Below, piece after piece: positions 34,391-42,888 of a stretch of DNA of 43,292 nt. The stretch covers positions 1 to 43,292 of the forward strand of contig CAJTOO010000027.1 in NCBI GenBank assembly GCA_910577735.1, given 5' to 3'. This stretch comes from an uncultured Lachnospiraceae bacterium (GTDB lineage: Bacteria; Bacillota; Clostridia; Lachnospirales; Lachnospiraceae). Numbering within the stretch: position 1 is the first letter of the stretch; each line of letters opens with the position of its first letter. Below the pieces are notes generated by a model that saw nothing but the letters and a program-made list of their open reading frames with translations, had not been told where the DNA came from and searched no databases. Both the position numbers and the translations under genes were made by a program.

Positions 34391-34427
34391 GCTCCTTTCC
34401 ACAATCATCCTTGATTCTTTTGGTTTC

Positions 34428-34456
34428 ATACTACCATTGCCAGAATTGCTTGTCAA
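34428..34456 (-). promoter_or_regulatory. Strong promoter of the Nudix-pyrF-pyrE operon
   Basis: On the minus strand a perfect TTGACA (34456-34451), 17 bases and TAGTAT (34433-34428) sit right after the TPR lipoprotein stop. The predicted leader is only ~30 bases, leaving no room for a PyrR-type attenuator. Confidence 0.75.
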
Positions 34457-34460
34457 TCGC

Positions 34461-35540
34461 TCATCTTGTCTGCAAAAACTCATATTCCCTTTTGGCTGTC
34501 TCATCGTCCGGATAACTCCGCAGATAACTGTTCATCAAGGCAGCCGCAGTCTTATAATCTCCCATATATTCATAGGTCACGATTTCGTTGAACTTAAGCG
34601 TCTGCATCATGCCATTATCCTCAACCTTCATGGCTGCCTGAAAAGCAGCAAGCGCCAGATCGTACTCTCCCATCTCCATCCGGCACAACCCCAGCTGATT
34701 GTAAATCTCAGCCTTGGTCTGATCATATTCCACATAATCGGCATAGATAGAGGCCGCATAATTATAGTCCCCAAGTGCCTCATAAGTTCTGCCCAGATAG
34801 AGCGCCGCCCCATAATCCGTAGTGGTCTTTAAATTGGTAAGAAAATTGCGTGCATTCTCATAATCGCCCATATAATAACAGATCCGACCCATATCATAAT
34901 CTGAAATGGACTTTTCGTTTTCCATCATGGCATTTTGCAGATAACGCTCTCCGACTTCTTCATAGCCGTATTCCTCCAACACCATATATATGCGAATCAT
35001 CTGGTCGTAATTCTTAGGATCCAGGGCGATGGCCGCATCAAAATCCGCCTGCGCCTTCTCATAATCATTCTGGGACAATTCCACACAGCCCCGCAGATAA
35101 TAGGCATCCATCTCCTTCGGGCGAAGCGCAAGGATTGCATTGTAGGCCTGTATCGCTTCCTGGGCCTGTCCGTTCTTAAAATAAGCCGTGGCCAGGTAGT
35201 AATTCATATCAAAATCCATGTCTTCCACTTTGCCATTGCTCAGTTTCAGCGCTGCTTCCAGATAGGCGATGGCCGACTCATAATCCGTCTGCCCCATATA
35301 AGCAATCCCCATGCCCCGGTAAAGCAGCCTCTTATCTTCCCCGTTCTCCTCTCCCGCACGAAAGAGAGAAAGGGCCTCTTCATAATCCAGAGCCTGCACT
35401 GCCGTCATACCCTGCTTGATATAACTATCCGTGCCCTCTGCTCCACAACCGGAAAGTAATGGGCAAAGACAAAGAACACAAGCTGCAAATCCTATTCTGA
35501 TATTCCCTTTTGTCTTCCGATATTTCACTTTCATCTCCAT
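34461..35540 (-). CDS. TPR-repeat lipoprotein
   Basis: About 359 residues: a lipoprotein signal with lipobox LLSGCG, then a tandem array of tetratricopeptide repeats across nearly all of the mature chain (YEEALSLFRAGEENG, YESAIAYLEAALKLS, AQEAIQAYNAILALRP, YEKAQADFDAAIALDP, YDLALAAFQAAMKV). TPR lipoproteins act as outer-surface scaffolds. The start is uncertain: ATG at 35540 has no clear site, and a GTG four codons further in follows GGAG at six bases. It precedes the pyr promoter, and its stop lies five bases from the -35 box. Confidence 0.82.
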   Translation of the reverse strand: MEMKVKYRKTKGNIRIGFAACVLCLCPLLSGCGAEGTDSYIKQGMTAVQALDYEEALSLFRAGEENGEDKRLLYRGMGIAYMGQTDYESAIAYLEAALKLSNGKVEDMDFDMNYYLATAYFKNGQAQEAIQAYNAILALRPKEMDAYYLRGCVELSQNDYEKAQADFDAAIALDPKNYDQMIRIYMVLEEYGYEEVGERYLQNAMMENEKSISDYDMGRICYYMGDYENARNFLTNLKTTTDYGAALYLGRTYEALGDYNYAASIYADYVEYDQTKAEIYNQLGLCRMEMGEYDLALAAFQAAMKVEDNGMMQTLKFNEIVTYEYMGDYKTAAALMNSYLRSYPDDETAKREYEFLQTR

Positions 35541-35752
35541 GTATAACTGCTGCACTTTAAACCTGCGTACCCTGCTCTCTTCTCCCAATCTTACCCCTGT
35601 TCCGTCTTACTGCTATTTTCGTCCCAGTCTGTCGTCTGTTCTTATCTTATATATCTTACCACACCATCTTGTGCAAGCCAAGCGTCGAAATTTTAATTCC
35701 TTCTTAAAATTGCTGCCGCATGTCATCCGGTAATGCCCCGGAAGCTTCCATC

Positions 35753-36508
35753 TCAAATGATATTTCCGCACACCAGATCCTTCATGACACCAAAGAACTC
35801 CCGCACCAGATTGTTAGGCTGAAAGTAGATATTAGAGCGCGCCGCAATGCCGCAGGCATTCTCAAAGCCTGCATGCCTTGCCAGCATCACCCCGCGGAAC
35901 ACATGGAAATTATTGGTGACAATCCCCACATCCACATCTGTCCCGCCAATTAACCTGGCGCTGTATGCAATGTTCTCCGAAGTGTCTGTGGACCGATCTT
36001 CCTTTAAGATTCTGTCCGGTGATATGCCCTTCTCCACCAGATACTGATACATCCCCTCTGCCTCGCTACAAGGCTCATTGCTCCCCTGTCCGCCGGATAC
36101 CACACAGATTGTCCCCTCATTGGCCGTCAGATACTCATACGCCGCATCCAGACGAAACTGCAGCACCGCACTGGGGCCCGCTGCTTTCATCTGTGCTCCC
36201 AGAACAATGATATAATCCAAATCCTCCCTGCCTTTATCTCCATAATGGGCAAAGATGCATCCTTCTACCACCACAAACAGCAAAACACCCAACACCACAA
36301 GCCCGCCGATCCCCCGGCGCAATACCAGCGGAAATTGACTCCACCAGTCAAACTTTATCATCATAGCCAATCCGATCAGGCATATACCCCCGGCAGCCCA
36401 GATGAGATAGAAATTGTTCCCGGAACGAATACGGAACACCACCAGACAGTACACAAAACACAGCATTGCCGCCAATATACACAAAAGCACCATAATTTTC
36501 TTCCTCAT
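35753..36508 (-). CDS. YdcF/SanA/ElyC-family (DUF218) membrane protein
   Basis: A 251-residue protein: about three membrane helices in the first ~85 residues, then a DUF218 domain with DYIIVLGAQMK, VVSGGQGSNEPCSEAEGM and EDRSTDTSENIAYS, the acidic/polar sites shared by SanA, ElyC and YdcF. Relatives affect envelope integrity (vancomycin sensitivity, peptidoglycan precursor recycling), but the reaction is not established. Its ATG overlaps the stop of the EAL gene by four bases, so it is coupled to c-di-GMP signalling here. A 212-base gap with no gene or clear signal separates it from the TPR lipoprotein start. Confidence 0.87.
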   Translation of the reverse strand: MRKKIMVLLCILAAMLCFVYCLVVFRIRSGNNFYLIWAAGGICLIGLAMMIKFDWWSQFPLVLRRGIGGLVVLGVLLFVVVEGCIFAHYGDKGREDLDYIIVLGAQMKAAGPSAVLQFRLDAAYEYLTANEGTICVVSGGQGSNEPCSEAEGMYQYLVEKGISPDRILKEDRSTDTSENIAYSARLIGGTDVDVGIVTNNFHVFRGVMLARHAGFENACGIAARSNIYFQPNNLVREFFGVMKDLVCGNII

Positions 36509-39429
36509 ACCAACATTCCCTCAAACTCTCTCTCCGGAACCGGCTTACAATAGCGGTATCCCTGTGCCACATAAGCGCCAATCTCCATCATCAGTTCCGT
36601 ATCGTTCTCTGTCTCCACCCCTTCGCAGACTACCTGTGCCTCCAGGTCCCGCGCCAGATTCACAATATTCTTCATAATCTGCACCTGTCTTGTACGATTC
36701 TCATTATTTAATAAGAAAGACCTGTCCAGCTTAATGACCGATGCCGGAATCTGCTCGAATACACCCAGGGACGAGTAGCCCGATCCAAAATCGTCAATGG
36801 AAAGCCTGACGCCATTGGCCCGCAGGACAGCCACATTTTCCCTGACTTTCTGCTGCTGCATCTCCTCCACCACCAGGGTCTCCGTAATCTCCACCTCGAT
36901 CAAATCCTTGGGTACCTGATATTTATTGAGCACTGCCTCAAACTTCTCCGGAAAACCGTCTTTCACAAAGTGTATTCTGGAAAAGTTACAGGATACTGGC
37001 ACCACCCGCTCCCCCGCATCGATTCTTCTGCGAAGCATCTGGCAGACACTTTCCATCACCAGAAAGTCAATATCCGTAATCCTGCCTGTCTGTTCATAAT
37101 AGGGCACGAAGAACCCCGGCGCCCGGATTTCCCCGTTCGCCGTAGGATCTTTAAACCGCACCAGCGCCTCCGCTCCCACAATCTGCTCATTGCGGATATC
37201 AACCTTTGCCTGATAATAAGTCACAAAATCCTTTTTAAAATCTACCGAATCAAGGAGTTTCTCCCTCTCATGCCGCTCCCGCAGCTGCCCCCGCAGCGTA
37301 TCATCATAAATCTGTATGGCATTGCTGTGGCTGTCCTTCAAGGGATCCACCGCCTGAATGGCATAGGAGAGAGCCAGCTGAATATCCTTATCCTTCTGCT
37401 CTATGGGACAAATACCCATAGCCTGCGCCATCCGGATACCGGTCTCCTCATAAATCCGGTCAGATATGCTGTCTGCTATATCCAGCATGCGCCGTTTCAG
37501 GGACTCCATATTCTCATAACATACAAAAAGCACAAAATGGCTGCCGTAACTTCTGGCATAGAGTTCTTTCACGCTGTCAATCTTAGACGATATCTCCTTA
37601 ATGGTAAGTTCCAGAATACGCTGCCCCGCATGCCATCCATAAATCGCATTGTAGCTCTTGAACTGACAGATATCCGTGTAGACGATGGCATACTTAAGCA
37701 GTCTGTCTGTAGTGAGTCTTAACGAAGCCCTGTATTTTAAGTAGTTCAGATTCCAAATATTGAAATCCGTATCCTTATACATGAGTTTCTGAATCCGCCT
37801 GCTGTTCTTTAACATTTTATACAGCACCAGAATGACCAGCACCGCACAGACCGTCAACATCAGAATAATGGAAATGCTGTGATCGCTGATAAAGGTTTCT
37901 ATGCTCCTTCTGGCGTAAAAATTATCCCGCAGCATATAGTCATTGACCATCTTATCCGTGACAGCCAGAAGTTCCTTATTCAAAATCCCAAGAAGCGGTG
38001 ACTCTTCCTCATCCTTCACCGCCATATAAATCATACGCGAATCATTTAGAACACTATAAATTTCAAGCCTGCCCAGCGGATACCCGGTTCCCATCAGATA
38101 CTCCGCAAGATACCCGTCACACAAAGCAGCATCTGCTTCCCCGGCCTCCACCGCATAAAGGCACTCCTCCTGGGTGTCAAACACCATCATCTGATTCAGT
38201 TCCTTTACAAAGCTCTGGTTCCCGTTCCCGGATATAGAACTGTTGGTTCCTGCCAGCATGACGATCTGTTCTGACTGGTCGTTTCGTTTTCTGATGATGA
38301 CCTGCGGGACCTGCGCATATCCCTTGGTCACTGCTAATCCGTCTTTCTTCATAAACCCGGGTGTCTCGTCACAATAACTTAAAATATCTATGCTTCCTGC
38401 CCAGAGCGCCTTTCTGGCTTCCTTCATGCTGTCCATCTTCACATATGTAAAAGAGACGCCGGTACTCACCGCCACTTCTTCCAACACCTGCACGGTAAGC
38501 CCGCTGTATTCCCCATTCTCGTCTTCATAAGAAAAGGGATAATATCCATCCAGATAGCCTACCGTCAATGTGCCTTTTCCCTGTAAATACTGCTTTTCCT
38601 CACTGGTCAGAAGCACCGTCTGATCCAGCCGGCTGTCATAATACTTCACCATCAGCTCATTCTCAAGTTCCGGACGGTTCATCTTCAAATCCGCGATCCC
38701 CTGGTTCAGCTCCCGCATCACATCATCGTTTCCCCGATAAGAGATATAATAAAAAGGCATAGGTGCGAAACGCCCGATCACCCTCTGACCTTCCCGCACT
38801 TCCGTGAGAGAGTGGACAAGCGCGTCTATCTCCCCTTCCTCCAGCGCCCTGTGCAGAGCCGCCGTATCCTCGTATTCCCGCACCTTAGGACTTGTGATGC
38901 TGTGGTCGGACAAGTACTCGTTAAATTCCTGCCGCCTGACATAGGTTGCCACAATACCGTATGTGATATCCCCCATAGCCTCAAAATCTTCATAAGCAAG
39001 CAGGCTCTCACCTTTCACTGCAATAGCTCCAAACGTATAACCGCTTGCCAGATTCGCGTACTGATAGGTTTCGGCGCGCTCTGCGGAATACTGTGCGGAG
39101 CCCACCAGATCCAGCTCTTTCTCTTTCAGCAGCCGAAGAGCCTCATCCCAACTGTCACAGGGCACAAATTCTATGTCCCAATCGAGATAATCACATAAAT
39201 TTTCCAGATACTCCGCGTCCATGCCCTCGTAACTGCCATTCTGCCCAAGTTCATGATAGCCCTCCATCGGGAAGAATCCAACCTTTACCGTGCGATTCTG
39301 TGCCGCATGCACCACCGCAGCATCCTGACTCATAATAAATACCGCCCCAAATACAGCTGCCAAAAGCAACAGGGCGGTGAGATTTATCCTCATATATACT
39401 TTACTTTTTATTCTATTTGCCATAGACAA
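36505..39429 (-). CDS. EAL phosphodiesterase with two periplasmic-binding sensor domains and a degenerate GGDEF
   Basis: A 974-residue receptor: N-terminal membrane anchor; two SBP_bac_3-type solute-binding domains (~44-275 from TVKVGFFPMEGY and ~286-505 from GTLTVGYLDGYYPFS); a membrane helix (~515-540); a GGDEF domain whose active motif reads YGSHF, so it should not make c-di-GMP; and an EAL domain (~710-970) with every catalytic residue visible: AEALVRF, CNFSR, VEITETL, IDDFGSG, IKLDRSF, CEGVE and AQGYRYCKP. It should degrade c-di-GMP in response to extracellular solutes such as amino acids. TTG at 39429 has AGGAAGG five bases away; ATG at 39423 is the alternative start. Confidence 0.93.
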   Translation of the reverse strand: MSMANRIKSKVYMRINLTALLLLAAVFGAVFIMSQDAAVVHAAQNRTVKVGFFPMEGYHELGQNGSYEGMDAEYLENLCDYLDWDIEFVPCDSWDEALRLLKEKELDLVGSAQYSAERAETYQYANLASGYTFGAIAVKGESLLAYEDFEAMGDITYGIVATYVRRQEFNEYLSDHSITSPKVREYEDTAALHRALEEGEIDALVHSLTEVREGQRVIGRFAPMPFYYISYRGNDDVMRELNQGIADLKMNRPELENELMVKYYDSRLDQTVLLTSEEKQYLQGKGTLTVGYLDGYYPFSYEDENGEYSGLTVQVLEEVAVSTGVSFTYVKMDSMKEARKALWAGSIDILSYCDETPGFMKKDGLAVTKGYAQVPQVIIRKRNDQSEQIVMLAGTNSSISGNGNQSFVKELNQMMVFDTQEECLYAVEAGEADAALCDGYLAEYLMGTGYPLGRLEIYSVLNDSRMIYMAVKDEEESPLLGILNKELLAVTDKMVNDYMLRDNFYARRSIETFISDHSISIILMLTVCAVLVILVLYKMLKNSRRIQKLMYKDTDFNIWNLNYLKYRASLRLTTDRLLKYAIVYTDICQFKSYNAIYGWHAGQRILELTIKEISSKIDSVKELYARSYGSHFVLFVCYENMESLKRRMLDIADSISDRIYEETGIRMAQAMGICPIEQKDKDIQLALSYAIQAVDPLKDSHSNAIQIYDDTLRGQLRERHEREKLLDSVDFKKDFVTYYQAKVDIRNEQIVGAEALVRFKDPTANGEIRAPGFFVPYYEQTGRITDIDFLVMESVCQMLRRRIDAGERVVPVSCNFSRIHFVKDGFPEKFEAVLNKYQVPKDLIEVEITETLVVEEMQQQKVRENVAVLRANGVRLSIDDFGSGYSSLGVFEQIPASVIKLDRSFLLNNENRTRQVQIMKNIVNLARDLEAQVVCEGVETENDTELMMEIGAYVAQGYRYCKPVPEREFEGMLV

Positions 39430-39431
39430 CC

Positions 39432-39482
39432 ATACCTTCCTTTGGGTATACCGGCTTTCAGGCCACTACCTAAATTTTAGCA
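39432..39482 (-). promoter_or_regulatory. Extended -10 promoter and compact two-hairpin leader of the EAL gene
   Basis: On the minus strand, TGCTAAAAT (39482-39474) is an extended -10 box without a clear -35. The predicted ~38-base leader consists almost wholly of two small hairpins: GGC/GCC with a six-base loop (39453-39464) and ATACC/GGTAT (39432-39449) whose loop contains AAAGGAA, part of the ribosome-binding site. Folding of the second hairpin would therefore limit translation. Confidence 0.52.
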
Positions 39483-39548
39483 TAGTTGTCACATGAGTAC
39501 TACTTTTTTCCATCTTAAATTTCCATAAAATTTGCTAATTCTGTCCAT

Positions 39549-40532
39549 TCATCGCACATATTCAGCCAAAAAATCCTCTATTGTCCCATAATAAACCTCC
39601 GGATTCTTCTCCTGGGTCTGCCCGTGCCCGGCTCCTTCCACAATCAGAAGCCCTTTCTCGCAGGACGCCGCCTCATACAAGCTGTGCGACATCTCCACAT
39701 CTATCATCTTATCCTCGGCCCCATGAATAAACAATGTAGGCACTGTGCTTTTCTCTACTGCCCGCAGTGCCGAGGCATCCCGCAGGTTATAGCCGCCCCT
39801 GGCCCGTAACATCAGGCAGGCCGAGTCCACAAAAGGAAACGCCGGCAGCCCGAACCACTCCGTAATCTTATCCCCGAACATCGAATAAGCATCCGTATAA
39901 GCGCTGTCAGATACCACTGCCACGATATGGTCAGAAGGTTTCTCCGCTCCAGTCATGATCAACGCAGCAGCAGCTCCCATAGACTGCCCATGCAGCACAA
40001 TCTGCGCATCCGGGGTATTGGAAAGAATATAACCGATCCACAACTCGCAGTCATAATGGTCCGTCCAGCCCATGCCGATAAAATCGCCCTCACTCTCCCC
40101 CTGACACCGCAGATCCGGCACCAGCACATGATATCCCTGCTCATTATACCAGTAAGCAAACTGATACATTTCCTCTTTCCATCCCGTATAGCCGTGCAGA
40201 AGCAGAACCCATTTGCTGCTGTCTGACTCTGCTGCAAACTCCGCCGCTATCAGGGTATAGCCATCTGTCGTCTGCACAGATATTTTATTCCGGTTTACCG
40301 TCTCAAGCCAAGCAGAGGTATCTGCCAGAAGTTTACTTCTGTTATCTTTGATATCCGTTGTCTGCACCTGCTCGGCATAGCATTTCCTGGTGATATCTTC
40401 AAAGGCATTTAACCGATCCATAAAGGACGGCACCAGACAGGCGCTTACCAGAAAATAGACCAGGATGACATAGAGGATAAAGAATATAAAAACGGTATAG
40501 AAAACGGCTTTTATTACTTTTGTCTTTCGCAT
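39549..40532 (-). CDS. Membrane-anchored alpha/beta hydrolase
   Basis: About 327 residues: one N-terminal membrane helix (~5-30), a linker, then an alpha/beta-hydrolase domain. The nucleophile elbow is LHGQSMGAAA, the oxyanion-side motif is LLHGYTGWKEE, the acid is probably Asp in FIHGAEDKMIDVEMS, and the base His in GAGHGQTQ. The active site should face outside. Resembles the YqkD/Bem46-type lipases/esterases in Firmicutes; substrate unknown. AAAGGGGA five to six bases before the ATG at 40532 decides the start over a longer frame. It lies 119 bases before the EAL gene, which has its own promoter. Confidence 0.88.
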   Translation of the reverse strand: MRKTKVIKAVFYTVFIFFILYVILVYFLVSACLVPSFMDRLNAFEDITRKCYAEQVQTTDIKDNRSKLLADTSAWLETVNRNKISVQTTDGYTLIAAEFAAESDSSKWVLLLHGYTGWKEEMYQFAYWYNEQGYHVLVPDLRCQGESEGDFIGMGWTDHYDCELWIGYILSNTPDAQIVLHGQSMGAAAALIMTGAEKPSDHIVAVVSDSAYTDAYSMFGDKITEWFGLPAFPFVDSACLMLRARGGYNLRDASALRAVEKSTVPTLFIHGAEDKMIDVEMSHSLYEAASCEKGLLIVEGAGHGQTQEKNPEVYYGTIEDFLAEYVR

Positions 40533-40771
40533 GAAGTCCCCTTTGGATGATAGAAGTGTTTTTATATATTTTATCACATTTTAGACGAGATGAGGGTAGT
40601 ATAAAATGCCAATCAGCTGTTTCATCATTATGAATATTCTATATATGTTCCTGCCGTCTGTTTCCTTTACAGAGCTGATGCGGTATAATAGGGGATGTGA
40701 AATGGCGGCACATTATGTCTGCCCCAAAAGAGGGATATGTTACCGTGATGGCCGTTGTTGGGAGGTTTCAG

Positions 40772-41758
40772 ATGAACTTAACTGCTTATTGGAAAGCAAC
40801 ATTACAACAGAATGCTGATGAGATGAGGAAGTTTTTTCACAAAGATGCTTATATAAACTGGCATAATACAAACGAACACTTTACTGTGGAAGAATTTATC
40901 CGGGCAAACTGCGAATATCCCGGTTCATGGAACGGTGAAATCGAGCGTATCGAGCAGTGCCATGACTTGTACATCACCGTGACACACGTATTTGCAACAG
41001 ATAAAACGTCTTCTTTTCATGTAACATCTTTTATCCGATGTGAAGCCGGGTTCATTACCTCCATTGACGAATATTGGGGTGATGACGGATCTGCCCCACA
41101 GTGGAGGATGGAGCAAAACATTGGCACGTCAATCCACCCCGCATGGCAAAATCCATGGACCAAAATTGACTTATCAGATTATGAAAATCATATGAAATGG
41201 GAATCCGTCATGCAGCTTCAGGCCATGAATGAAATGATGAAAGAACAGTTCAGGGCCTATCCCGTCCATACCATTATGATTCTCGGCATTGCCGGCGGCA
41301 ATGGATTGGAGCACACTCCTTCCAACATCAACAAAATATACGGCGTTGACATCAACCCTGCCTATCTGGCGCAGTGTGCCAAACGCTATACACACTTGGA
41401 ATCCGTCCTCGAATGTGTCTGCACGGATCTGACCTCAGAAAACATCACACTGCCCTATGCTGATATGGTGGTGGCGAATTTATTGATAGAATATATCGGG
41501 TACCGCTGTTTCCAGACTGTAATCGCTAAAGTCGATCCATTATATGTATCCTGTATTATCCAGAGCAACACCGATGACAATTTCGTCTCAGATTCCCCGT
41601 ATCTTCACGTCTTTGATAATCTGCATGCTATACATCATCCCATGCAGGAAACAGAACTGATCATAGCCATGAAAGAAAGCGGGTATGCCCTGATTACGAA
41701 AAAAGAACAGCCGTTACCTAACGGTAAAAAGCTTGTACAGCTTGACTTTAAGAAGTGA
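40772..41758 (+). CDS. NTF2-like domain fused to a class I SAM methyltransferase
   Basis: A 328-residue protein with two parts. Residues ~1-120 (MNLTAYWKATLQQN, FFHKDAYINWHNTNEHFTVE, HVTSFIRCEAGFITSIDEYWGDD) form an NTF2/SnoaL-like cup. Residues ~138-328 form a Rossmann methyltransferase: SAM motif I IMILGIAGGNGLEH, acidic VDINPAYL at motif II, and ADMVVANLLIEYIGY at motif IV. GGGAGG six bases before the ATG at 40772 decides the start. I know both parts mainly as separate clostridial proteins, with the same conserved blocks, so this looks like a fusion. No DNA-methyltransferase (D/N)PP(Y/W) motif is present; a small molecule or protein substrate is more likely. Confidence 0.82.
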   Translation: MNLTAYWKATLQQNADEMRKFFHKDAYINWHNTNEHFTVEEFIRANCEYPGSWNGEIERIEQCHDLYITVTHVFATDKTSSFHVTSFIRCEAGFITSIDEYWGDDGSAPQWRMEQNIGTSIHPAWQNPWTKIDLSDYENHMKWESVMQLQAMNEMMKEQFRAYPVHTIMILGIAGGNGLEHTPSNINKIYGVDINPAYLAQCAKRYTHLESVLECVCTDLTSENITLPYADMVVANLLIEYIGYRCFQTVIAKVDPLYVSCIIQSNTDDNFVSDSPYLHVFDNLHAIHHPMQETELIIAMKESGYALITKKEQPLPNGKKLVQLDFKK

Positions 41759-41843
41759 ACAATGCAAGCGTGTCCGGAAATAATTGATAGACATTACGGC
41801 GTCCGCCCCTCATAATTAGAAAAAACGAGGAGCGTGACTATAT

Positions 41844-42776
41844 ATGAACACAATAAATGACCACATAGAAGCATATCTCGAATATTGCAGATATCGTAAA
41901 CGCCTGGATTCCAAAACCCTGAAAGCCTATCGAATCGACCTGAAACAATATGCCGTCTACATCAACACTTCGGAAGATTTCTTTTCCAAAAACATTCTGG
42001 ATTCCTATCTCACCCTCCTACACAAACAGTACAAGCCCAAAACGGTGAAACGTAAAATCGCAAGCCTGAAAGCTTTCTTCCACCATCTCTCCTATCAGGA
42101 AATTTTATCTGAAAATCCCTTTGATAAACTGGATATTCGATTCCGCGAAGCTAAACTTCTTCCCAAGACAATCCCCTTCCATTCCCTGCAGACCTTTTTA
42201 TCAACCCTCTATGCGCAGAAAGGACTGGCCCAGACAGACTACCAAAGAAACTGCTGTATCCGGGACATTGCTGTAATCGAACTTCTCTTTGCCACCGGCA
42301 TGCGTATTTCTGAACTTTGTTCCTTAAGACCGCAACATATTGATTTAGAAAACAGCACAGTCCGCATCTATGGCAAAGGCGCTAAAGAGAGGATTCTGCA
42401 AGTGGGAAATCCTGAGGTATTGTCTGCATTGAAAACATATTTTATGACCTTCCAGGATGATATAGAAGCTTGCGGTTATTTCTTTGTGAATCGGCTGTGC
42501 CGCAAGCTCTCTGACCAGTCTGTCCGCTTCATGATCGACCACTATGCCAGACTGGCAAATCTGGACCAGCATCTCACACCGCATATGTTCCGGCACTCTT
42601 TCGCCACGCTTTTATTGGAGCAGGATGTGGATATCCGCTACATTCAGCAGATGTTGGGGCACAGTTCTATCAGTACCACGGAAATTTATACCCATGTATC
42701 CAATGAGAAACAGAAAGATATCCTGTTCCACCGGCATCCGAGAAATTTTATGGTGGTTGAAGGAGGTGATGAATGA
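41844..42776 (+). CDS. Tyrosine site-specific recombinase
   Basis: A 310-residue integrase. The N-terminal SAM-like core-binding domain (~1-95: YLEYCRYRKRLDSKTLKAYR) is followed by the catalytic domain with Arg in ATGMRISELCSLR, Lys in GKGAKER, HMFRHSFATLLL (His-x-x-Arg), LGHSSISTT (His) and the nucleophile in EIYTHV. All catalytic residues are present. A GAGGAG site precedes the ATG. Its stop overlaps the ATG of a five-codon frame behind a strong AAGGAGGTGAT site, as in operons of tandem recombinases. Upstream sequence (41759-41843) shows no clear attachment repeats. It may be a chromosomal recombinase that belonged to a mobile or switching element. Confidence 0.9.
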   Translation: MNTINDHIEAYLEYCRYRKRLDSKTLKAYRIDLKQYAVYINTSEDFFSKNILDSYLTLLHKQYKPKTVKRKIASLKAFFHHLSYQEILSENPFDKLDIRFREAKLLPKTIPFHSLQTFLSTLYAQKGLAQTDYQRNCCIRDIAVIELLFATGMRISELCSLRPQHIDLENSTVRIYGKGAKERILQVGNPEVLSALKTYFMTFQDDIEACGYFFVNRLCRKLSDQSVRFMIDHYARLANLDQHLTPHMFRHSFATLLLEQDVDIRYIQQMLGHSSISTTEIYTHVSNEKQKDILFHRHPRNFMVVEGGDE

Positions 42777-42790
42777 AGGATAATTCCTGA
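42773..42790 (+). pseudogene. Truncated start of a gene coupled to the recombinase (five codons)
   Basis: ATG at 42773 overlaps the recombinase stop (ATGA) and has a near-ideal AAGGAGGTGAT site just upstream, inside the recombinase gene. The frame then ends after MKDNS at TGA 42788-42790. Such a site and overlap are typical of a coupled second recombinase gene, so I read this as its cut-off remnant. A 6-bp hairpin (GATAAT/ATTATC, 42779-42795) sits at the junction. Confidence 0.5.
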
Positions 42791-42888
42791 TTATCGGTAA
42801 TTAGTTAGATGTATAATTGGGAGTTAAAAAGTACAAAAAAATAGATATTTCATAAATAGACGCTTTTTCATATTAATGGAGCAAATAT

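Noticed and set aside
39432..39482. c-di-GMP riboswitch before the EAL gene
   Set aside because: The leader is too short and lacks the conserved GGACGCAAAGC-type core of the class I aptamer.
41759..41843. Attachment site or invertible repeat before the recombinase
   Set aside because: Only weak, gapped complementarity (around CCCCTC and GAGGAG) is visible, not a convincing core-type repeat.
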